Assembly: GCF_003073045.1 (NCBI RefSeq)
Contig: NC_037602.1
Location: 13,085,731-13,149,730, forward strand
Direction of reading: 5' to 3'
Source: Pomacea canaliculata
Lineage: Eukaryota > Mollusca > Gastropoda > Architaenioglossa > Ampullariidae
Length of the DNA stretch: 64,000 nt
Below the pieces are notes generated by a model. It saw only the letters and a list, made by a program, of their open reading frames with translations. It did not search any database and was not told where the DNA came from. Position 1 is the first letter of the stretch. Each line of letters begins with the position of its first letter. Shown in pieces: positions 55,617-64,000 of the stretch. Made by a program: the position numbers and the translations under genes.

Positions 55617-56999
55617 CTGCATCCTCTGTATTTTGGTCTTGAATCTAACATAAGTAAAATTGAGGTGCGGCTGTCCAACTAACGTAGTGTGTAGTTTGTT
55701 CATTCTTAGTTTTGATTTCTTGCGACTCGTCGTACTTAATTAAGCTTCCTTAGATGGTTAAAAAAAGATGTTACTTTCCCCAGCCATATACCCTGCATGA
55801 TGCTTGTTCCTGTGAAATAGGGACAGCGTCGGTATATTACATTCAGAAAGTATTAGCTTATAGCTGAAACCCCAATTTAGTTCCGGCTTGCTTGTGCCAT
55901 GTACACGGTAGTGCACTTTTCATTATGCTGACATAGCTAGCAGAGCGGATGCAAAATCAACTATTTATATGTTGATTGTTCTTCAGTCCAGCTAGGCCTC
56001 AGCATGTCCTATAGGCCTCAATTTAAGCTTACGAACACACTTGATGTGTAGCCTGTGTTAAGCATAGTACTTGCTGCGTTATCAGACTGTCAAGTGTATA
56101 GCTGTTTTAAGTTGATTTTTCATATACGGTACAGTAGTAACTATGCAGTAATCAAGGAATGTCTTTTGCCATTGTGTAAATATGTTTTAAAATAAGGACA
56201 TGTATAGTGTAACCTATGTACAAAATCCAAAACTGCACATTGTATCACCATGAACAGTCTGAAGTATTGCAGCTTTTATCATCCATTTCCAGAGAGCAAC
56301 ATTAGTTTATGATATTATGTTTGAACCTTACTGAACAGAATAAGAAGAAAAATGAAATTGTAAAGATGTAAAACTACCATCCTGAGGTTTCTGTTTCGTG
56401 TTGTAGAGTGTAGCTCACTAATGTTTACGTACAAAGCAGGAGTCATCTTGGCCTTAATATGCCAATAATCAGTGAAAAGCAAAATTTATGTTGAAAATCA
56501 TGCAGTATATTTTGTTTTTGGTAGAATAGGTTTCTTGTAACGTAGCACGCACAGTGTGACTTTTGGTTAGAGTCAACTGTTGACCTACAGGTTCTGTTAC
56601 AGATGAAAACTCAAGATAAGTAAAATAAATATACCACCAACAGTAATAGCACAGAAGTTTACCAGTGAAAGATCAAAAACGGTAAAGTACATTTAAGTTA
56701 TTTGGATTTCCAGATACACATTATTGCAAGTTAACTTAAGTTGTCAAAGATTTAAGTGCTATTCAGTATTGTATAGACATTTTCGATTTTCAGTGTTCCC
56801 AGATTCTCTTTTCATCTGTTAATTTTTAGTAGTGTTAAGTAGGTGGTATTCACTGATTAAAAATGCTGAGTTTAAGAATATGATTTACAGTCATTTTAAC
56901 AGTGCAACCTCAGTTGCTTGTTTCTGACTGGTGCTGGCTGTATTAAATGTTTTTTCTCTTCCATCAAAACCGGAGTAAGGTTTCACTAATGTTACACTT

Positions 57000-59900
57000 G
57001 CTTTTGTGAATGCTAACACCCCATCGAGTCAACGGATTTAAAGCCGTCACTACTCTGCTGATTGTTGTAAACAGCTCCCTTTGAAAAAATCCACCACCTG
57101 CTCTGCCGCTGGTTATTCTGTTGCATGTCCCTCGTCACCAAGTTCTGACATAGATTCTGCTTCTGCCAAAGCCTTTGCTGTGTGTTGTCAACTCTCTACT
57201 GGATCATATTTCCTCCTCACATCATTTGCACACTCCCTTCTGTAAAATGTGTAGTATTTTAAACATTCATAGCCATTGTAAAGATTCTCTGACTCGTCGC
57301 ATCAGGATTAGCATTGGCACAATCGAAGTGTACCAGTTAATGTGATCACATGTAACACCAGCTGGAAACATGATCGACCAATACAACATGGTTGTATGAG
57401 AACCATGTTTACCCCGCATGACAACTCAACACTTGTCTCCATGTTGGGCTTTTCAATGTCTGTATCGTCAGTACAACAGTCATTAAAGTGTGTTGAAATT
57501 GCAGATTTGTAACAGATCTCCGCCTCGATATTTTTATCATCACTGAGACCTGGCTTAAACAGCAAGATGAGGACAACTCCAGTGGGCTACTGTCTGAAAT
57601 CATTCCCCCGTCCTACACTCGGGGGCGGCATTGCTCTTATCTACAAATCATCACTTGCCAAATACCTGCTTTATCATTCCCACATACATCTTTTAAATGT
57701 GTACAAGTCTCTTTTTGGGCTCTCTATTGCTGGATACACCTGTTCTGCATCTATAGACCCCCTTCAAGTGCCAAGAACAAACTCACAACCTCTACTTTTT
57801 TCCTCGAAATTTCATAAATGCTGGAGTATACATACAATATGCTCAATGGACCTGCAGTGCTTCTTGGATATGTTATTGTCCATTTTGACAACAAGTCTCA
57901 TCCTGACACAGTAAAAATGTCAGAATTGTTGCACACTTTTCATCTCATCCAGTCTGTTTTGCAGCCCACTCATAAAAGAGATCACATTTTGGACTGGGTA
58001 ATGCATCAACCTGATGACCAATTAGTGCAGGCAGTTGATGTTTTTCAAGATCTTGCATCTGATCATTACTGTGTATTGATTGAACTTGATTGCAGATGCC
58101 CATCATTGGCGCCAGTTTTTAGACCCACTCGTCCATTATGCAGTGTTGATATAGTTGCATTCAAGGCACAACTGCAAATGGCCCTGCTCCAGCCACCCTC
58201 TGCTGAGCAACTTGACTGTTTTGCATAGAGTAGATGATGACCATTCCCCGGTGTCTTGATGGTTGATGCGCCAGTCCAAATATGCATCTTGGTATTCACC
58301 GGTCCATGTTGAGGTCTGTTACCGGAAGCATACTCACCGGTGAGCTGAACATGTTTGGTGGAAGAGTGGACTCGCCATCCACAAAGAGATTTATAATGCC
58401 GCCAAGCGAAGCATTGCAAAATGTGTCAACAAGCCCAAGACATCATATCTTTGGCCCAAATAAATAATTGCACCTCCTCCAGAACATTTTTTGACATATG
58501 CAGTGGAATGACTGGAATTAGCACGGCAGTGCTGCTGCCCACTGCCTATCCTGCTTCACAGCTGCCGCAAGTGTTTTGTGGCTATTTTGCTAACAAGATT
58601 TCAGGCATTCAATCATCCTTGGACTCGATATTGGTGCCCGCCAGCATCCCCTTTGATAGTTTTCTTGGATGCTCTGTGACCAAATTTTGACCAGTCTCTG
58701 ATGCTGAAAACCAAACCAACAACTTGCCAGTTAGATCCAATACCCACAAGCCGTCTTCTTGAGTGCTTAGATATTTGACTTCCTTCCATCACAAACATTG
58801 TAAATATCAAGTTGTCATCAGGTGTTTTCCCATCTTTGTTTAAAAATGCTCTGGTGAAGCCACTTCTTAAGAAAGCCGCACTTGATGTCAATATTTTGCC
58901 CAGTGTCCAGCTTGTCTGTTCTCTCAAAGATCATAGAGAAAGTAGTTATGACATAGCTCTGGGCCTACTTAGCAGTTCATCCCCCATGCTCAGTCGGCAT
59001 TTAGACCTTTTCACTACTGAAACTAATTATCTGCCCTTGACAGTGGTGATGTTTTCTCCTTAACTCTACTGGACCTGTCTGCTGCATTTGACGCCATTGA
59101 CCATTCTCTGCTCCTTCATAGAATACACACCCTCTACGGGATTTCTGGACCTGCACTAGCGTGGTTCAACTCCGATTTCACTTATGGGACGCAGATTGTG
59201 TTTGTTGATGGTCAAATATCTTGCCTGCTCCACTTTCTTGTGGCGTCCCTCAAGGCTTAGTACTTGTCCCAGTTCTGTTTATTCTGTATATGAAGTTACT
59301 TTCATCTTGCATCCAGTCTCACAACGTTTCTCATCAATCATATGCTGATGATATTGCGGCCCTGTGCTCCACTGAGAGTGATTAGGAACAAGAAGAAGAT
59401 ATGCTGATGATATGCAGCTGTACTGCCCCACTCGACCGGCTGAGTCTCACTCTGCCTCCAGCACCATAGAAGTCTGTATTAATGAAGTCAAAGACTGGAT
59501 GATGACAAACTTAAATTCAATGATGATAAAACAGAAGCCCTCCTATGTTCCAGAAAAAGAAATTCGTCTTCACTCATTTGTCCACCAAGACTCATCAAGG
59601 TGGGCAAAATCAGCATGAAGATGGATTTCTTCTGGAACATTGGAGGGCTTCTATTTTATCTCAAACACCCTATCTTTACCATCTGAGTTTTTCATTTGTT
59701 GGATTAATTCTCCACTTCCTTCAGTAACCACCTTTCTCACAACATTTCCTCAACCTCCCTCTCCTTTTATATTCTTGATCTGCATGAGTAAACAAGCTTG
59801 GCCTTGACCTTTTGATCACTTGTCCACCATCCTGCCTCACACTGTTATTTATTTTTATTTGCTGCCACTGTGTTGAGGTGACCTCTGATAGTCATGTGTA

Positions 59901-60245
59901 CACCAAAAATGGACAACTATATGTTGTTGCTGCCATCACCACCATTACTACTATTACCACCACTGATAGTTCTACAGCTTCAAAATCATAGCTGCACATC
60001 AAAAGACTGTCAAAGAAGAGAAGGACAAAAATGGATATTTTGGTAGTGGTACTGAGCTTCAGTGACTCTATCTAGGTTGATGGCATTCACCTTCTCAATA
60101 TGAGAACACAACAAATTCTGTTTTGAGGCCGCCATTATTATTATGTCTGTGTGTTTATATTTTGTCTTTGTAAAGTGCTTAGTGTTGCCCCATGATGATG
60201 GGGTGAAATGGTATATTGTTTCAATTTATAAATTCTGTATTTTTT
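57000..60245 (+). mobile_element. CR1/L2-like LINE, plus strand, broken
   Basis: Same family as the copy at 14020-15660 but opposite in orientation and longer. Endonuclease pieces: TDLRLDIFIITETWLKQQDE (57505-57565), VHFDNKSHPDT (57880), HKRDHILDWVMHQPDDQLVQ and LASDHYCVLIEL (57970-58090). RT pieces: MSSGVFPSLFKNALVKPLLK (58812), LLDLSAAFDAIDHSLLLHR (59060-59125), LAWFNS, YADD (59402-59413 after an insertion). The 3' tail has GTAAAGTGCTTAG near 60170. Many frameshifts. The 5' limit is approximate. Confidence 0.85.
59355..59398 (+). mobile_element. 44-bp RTE 3'-end scrap inside the LINE
   Basis: The sequence TGCGGCCCTGTGCTCCACTG to AACAAGAAGAAG matches the extreme 3' ends at 36288-36336 and 39785-39840. 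It is flanked by the 15-bp direct repeat ATATGCTGATGATAT (59340-59354 and 59399-59413). It is therefore a true, extremely 5'-truncated retrotransposition. Confidence 0.85.
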
Positions 60246-62084
60246 GTGTTGATATAATAAGATATACATGTATATTTTACTGAAACAGTTGAAACTTGCA
60301 TACTGCAAAAAGAGATGGCTAACCATGTTATAGAATAATGATCCCAAAGCTGGATGTTATCTATTCAACTTGTGCATTTTAGTCTGCTTAAACTGCTGTC
60401 TGAAAAACCCTAAAATCTAGATCCTGTTACAGAGTCGCTGTTTTGTGTTTACTGAATTAATCCGGATAATTGGAGTATTTCCAATGGAGGTTTATACTTG
60501 TAGTATACAGTGTTTAAGAAAATTAAATCAAGTTGTTGTATTGTGTAGTTGCAAGTAAGAAAAAGAGATAATGTAGAATCAAATAGCGTTATGAAACTGA
60601 TACCAGATGTCACGTGAAAGCTGAGTTGTGGGAAAGCTATCATGAATAGACACTTGGCTGCCAGATGCTAGTGCTGTTACACTTAAAAATAGCCCCAAGT
60701 GATAAACAGAGGAGCTTTTAATTGAAAGTAATTTAGGGGTTGCCTGAAAAATCAACTGCAAAAACAGTGACGAAATAGGAGCAAATCTATTGTCACTGAT
60801 TAAAAAGGATTATTTTGACAGGAAGATATATCTTTTTGCACAGTCGCATTCTTTTGTCTTATCTTTTATGTACATTTAACTTTATAAATACTCCATGAAA
60901 TATACAGGCATACAGGCACTAATATCTGGCAGACAAATTTACAACTGCAGAAAAAGCTTTTACCAAAATGCACAAAAAACTCATGTATGCAGAACAGGAG
61001 AAAACATAAAAAGATTACATAACTGCTCAGAAAAGCGATATTCTTTTAAGCTAAGCCAAAGTTTCCAGTCACATTTTTAGGAGACCCAACAGGTGCAACA
61101 CAAAACCATTTTAGAAAGAATGTTACTGCAGAATGAGAAGATCACCACCATTGCCCTTAAAGATTTCCTTTTCAGGAATTGCCACTGTCCTAAGAAAGCT
61201 GTTAAATCTTCTGTGACATGATTTCAATGGGCTTGCCTTTTTGAATTTGCCTTTGATGTCTGTTTTTATATGGATGTGTTTATACAAAGTGTTGTTGATG
61301 TATTAAACTGCACACTGGAATTACCCTCAACAGATTAGTCCGAAAAACTATGTCTGTGCACAGATAACTTTAAATGTTAGTCCACTGGTCGATGAGTGAG
61401 GATGTATTAGATAATTCAGCTAGATAAGCTTACCAGGAATTATGCCAGAATCAGCTGGGATGGGCAGCTTCAACTCCAGTTTTCATAGTGTTTATGAATT
61501 TTAAATATTAGAACTAGTAGGGTTCCCTAACCCCCCTACCCCCTACCTCCAATAGCCGCTTGACTAACAATTGAGTTGATTGTTCTGCAGAACTTGAGAC
61601 TGTTTGCTTCTTTGCTGTTGTGTTTATGACATCAAATCTGCAGGTGCATCCTGACAATTAGTGGTCGATAAATTTTATAAACGAGACAGCCAGTTAAGAG
61701 AAATATTTCTATAACTTTTGAAATAGTTAGCTGTGGCTTGTACTTTTACACAAGACAAAGACACACTGCTTTGAAGAAGCTGTTAAGAGAAAGTAATTAA
61801 GCAGGATATTCTGTAAAGGTGATGCGCCTTTCTTGTTAGCAGAACCTGCTTTTGCTTTGAACGTCACATAGTCTTTCGTCAAGCCGTGTAAGGTAAGATG
61901 CGCACAGATCACTGCAGTTCAATGACTGAAGGCTCGATTAGAAGATAGAGAAGCCAGCGACAGTACACGGCGTGCTGCTTGACTAAGCACGTGCAATCCA
62001 TGGGTATGATTGTCGACGGTGGCGTTATAATGCCGCCAGACAAATAGTAGGCGACTGGAGAACAGATTTTGCGTCAAGAAAAAT
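60246..62084. other. Unassigned stretch upstream of the candidate 62-kb exon
   Basis: AT-rich single-copy-looking DNA without a recognisable repeat or gene. A short C-rich run is near 61533-61552. Towards 61700-62080 the base composition rises, as at a promoter. Minus-strand ORFs at 61727-61912 and 61919-62125 have no recognised content. Confidence 0.35.
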
Positions 62085-62160
62085 ATGTCTGATGGTGTGC
62101 AAGAGGATGACGGGTTTGAAGACACATCATCTCCTCCCCCAGCTTTTCTTTTGAAAAGAG
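62085..62160 (+). CDS. Candidate first coding exon of the next gene
   Basis: The ATG at 62085 has A at -3. It opens 25 codons starting MSDGVQEDDGFEDTSSPPPA, acidic then proline-rich, followed by a hydrophobic and basic FLLKR, and ends phase 1 at AAAAGAG|GTAAAG. The mixture of an acidic N-terminal patch and PPPAFLL in a short exon looks like a real cytosolic or nuclear protein start. No second exon is recognised before the window ends, so the intron would be longer than 1.8 kb. Protein family not recognised. Confidence 0.4.
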
Positions 62161-63653
62161 GTAAAGGAGGCTTGGATCATTGATAGCTTACAACTTCAAG
62201 ACATTTGCTTCCGCAAACATAAAATCGGTAATCATGCAGTTGCCGCTTCTATGTGATCCCCGTTTCGACAAATGCTAGCCAGGGGACCATTGAAATCGGT
62301 AATATGTTGCGTGAGAATTGCCGAAGGAAAAGTGTACGGTCGAAGCAATTTTCTGCAGATTATGTCGGGTGTCAAGTTTTCTGTAAAGGCAGCATTGTAT
62401 GGCTCGTGGTGTAGAGTTGTATGAGTACGGACTTTTCTCTATCTACTACATGAGGTTGAATCAATTTTCCAAACGTCCCGCTAACTCATCCTCGCTGTCA
62501 ATTTTTGTCGCATGCACGCGTATTATCATTGTTGTCTTTGCGGATCATAAAAGCGGTTGTTAATTACGGCCTTATTACAAGCGGTGGACGATCTGAATTA
62601 GGTTAACTGCTACGCTCCACGACTGTGCGCTATAGAGGTCATTATTAGGTACACCCTGAACTGAACTATCTTTATTTTCTCTCCATTTTACTGATCATGG
62701 GTAGAGATGAATAATGTAATCAAACATTTTATTCTCTTTGCGGGCGGGCGTGTGTGTAAGAGAGAGAGTTTGGCTGATGAGAGAACTGTAGATCAGATTC
62801 CGATCACTGAATACTGAGGGATAAATGCAAATATTTTAAAATATTTTATGTTTAAATACGTATGCATGTGAAAAAAATTTATCGTTGAGTTTGAAAGGAA
62901 AAATTGCTTCCACCCACCAAAGGGTCATTTTTTTTACTGTGGTGGTGATGGGGGAGGGGGAATAAAAGGGGCGAGGAAGGGACGGGTTAGGAGAGGTGTA
63001 AGAGAAGGGTCGTTACTCCATGATGCCGCAAGTATTGGTTACTATTGTTGGTACCCTCTTCCAGCTTTTCTTGTTCTTACTGTCCAGGCAGCCTGCTAAG
63101 TTGGCACTATACCGATTCCTTATGCTATACTATTCCTGTATTCTAAACGTCCATTTAGTTGTGGATGCTGTATTAATTTTTAATTCTTCATAATTCAAAG
63201 TAGTTTAACTTTTTTTCTCTATTATTTTTATGTGTTGTTACTCTACCTTAAGGCCAAAATTTCGTTGGTTTATGAAATTTGACTCGAAACTGGAGAAAAA
63301 CAGCGAACAGTGAATTAGACACAAAATATCAGTATCATGCTGTTATCTGAATCGCGTTCAGACCTTACGCAGCTGAGCTAATTCAAAAGATATGCGTATC
63401 TCGCGATCTAGCACGTTTTGCATAAGAGATAATTATTTGGGCTCGTTTATGCATTAAGAAACTTGGACTGTGATCTGCAAATAACGCTGCTAAAATATTT
63501 GCCACTTTACCGTAAGATGTTTAGTGTCAGGGGCAACAGTTTCCAATCAGCCCAGCACGAAAGGCCATCCTGTGGGCATTAAAGCATAGGAGGCCGCGAT
63601 TAACATTAACATTTTTTTGTTGCTCCTCTCTTTCTGTGGATTATACTGTTGTA
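62161..63653. other. Putative intron or flank, nothing assigned
   Basis: AT-rich sequence with a short GAGAGAGAG run near 62760 and a G-rich run at 62949-62985. No coding exon or repeat family recognised. Confidence 0.35.
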
Positions 63654-63835
63654 GGGTCCGGTGGCGCAGCGGTTAGCTATCACCAATACAGTGAGGAATG
63701 GCTGTTCTGGTTCATATCTCGTCTTGGGTACGCTGTTCTTTTGCTTCATATGGCATATGTTTACAGTCCCGGATCCAATGCCACGATATAGCCACAGTTG
63801 CTGGTGGCGTACAACACCACCCCACGCCTGCATTT
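63654..63835 (+). mobile_element. tRNA-derived SINE, best copy
   Basis: Head GGTCCGGTGGCGCAGCGGTT matches a tRNA 5' half with an A box (TGGCGCAGCGG). TATCACCAATACAG follows, and GGTTCATATCTC is B-box-like. The body has GGTACGCTGTTCTTTTGC, GTTTACAGTCCCGGATCC, CACGATATAGCCACAGTTGC and GGCGTACAACACCACCC. It is the reference for copies at 5080, 7640, 11476 and 45254. No intact tRNA cloverleaf continues, so it is a SINE and not a tRNA gene. Confidence 0.8.
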
Positions 63836-64000
63836 TCTTTTGCATCTCTATAAACAACTGGCAGGTTGTGGGTAAACTGAGGCGGCCACGTTTCACTGTC
63901 ATAATGTGACTTGTTACCCTGAGTCTTTATCGAGCAAATGGCAAGGCTAGAAATAATGGCAGTGTGTATGTTCGTATTGACTTACCCACTCTCCTCCCAA

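Noticed and set aside
63654..63730. Possible tRNA gene
   Set aside because: Only the A and B boxes of a tRNA are kept; the cloverleaf does not close and the same unit recurs with a non-tRNA body, so it is a SINE.

Overview
This 64 kb window is AT-rich eukaryotic (animal) genomic DNA with one clear protein-coding gene inside a dense, layered field of transposable elements. The gene is complete: mitochondrial NAD-dependent isocitrate dehydrogenase subunit alpha (IDH3A type), plus strand, ten coding exons from 3378 to 25177. Spliced in phase they give 1101 nt, or 366 residues plus stop, the same length as the vertebrate protein. The mix of repeats (a tRNA-derived SINE in several copies, RTE-like, CR1/L2-like, I/Nimb-like and Tx1/L1-like LINEs, many hAT and pogo/Tc1 MITEs) suggests a lophotrochozoan, most likely a gastropod mollusc. 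That is an inference from memory of such repeats; the sequence alone does not fix the species.

Layout. 1-440: 3' end of an RTE-like LINE. 850-1065: half of a pogo-like MITE. 3200-25790: IDH3A with promoter and 3' UTR. Its introns carry a SINE (intron 1); a hAT MITE, a minus-strand CR1/L2 fragment and a plus-strand RNase H-bearing LINE (intron 2); a minus-strand CR1/L2 LINE and a broken copy of a multicopy invertebrate protein gene (intron 6); and a Tx1/L1-like LINE holding a hAT MITE plus a separate 750-bp MITE (intron 8). 25.8-31.6 kb: mostly unrecognised, with a GGGGTCCC MITE and a second SINE type. 31.6-38.4 kb: two head-to-tail minus-strand copies of a DUF4806-type gene, both broken, plus a THAP-like zinc-finger fragment. 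38.5-43.8 kb: a nest of MITEs around an almost full-length minus-strand RTE-like LINE. 45.2-46.0 kb: a SINE split by a pogo/Tc1-like MITE. 47-52.5 kb: a speculative minus-strand chain of four small exons, interrupted by a non-autonomous RTE-tailed element and a MITE. 53.3-54.4 kb: a long-armed palindrome holding two hAT MITEs. 57-60.2 kb: a plus-strand CR1/L2 LINE with a 44-bp retrotransposed scrap in its YADD motif. 62085-62160: a good candidate first coding exon of the next plus-strand gene. 63654-63835: the cleanest SINE copy.

The best evidence here is historical. At several sites the window holds both the filled and the empty version of an insertion site, or exact target-site duplications, so the order of insertions can be read directly. 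I did not find a convincing new multi-gene system. The best leads are the DUF4806/THAP cluster with palindromic ATATGGG ends, the composite RTE-tailed element, two intronic or intergenic hairpins of pre-miRNA size, and the two candidate unannotated genes (minus strand 47-52.5 kb; plus strand from 62.1 kb).
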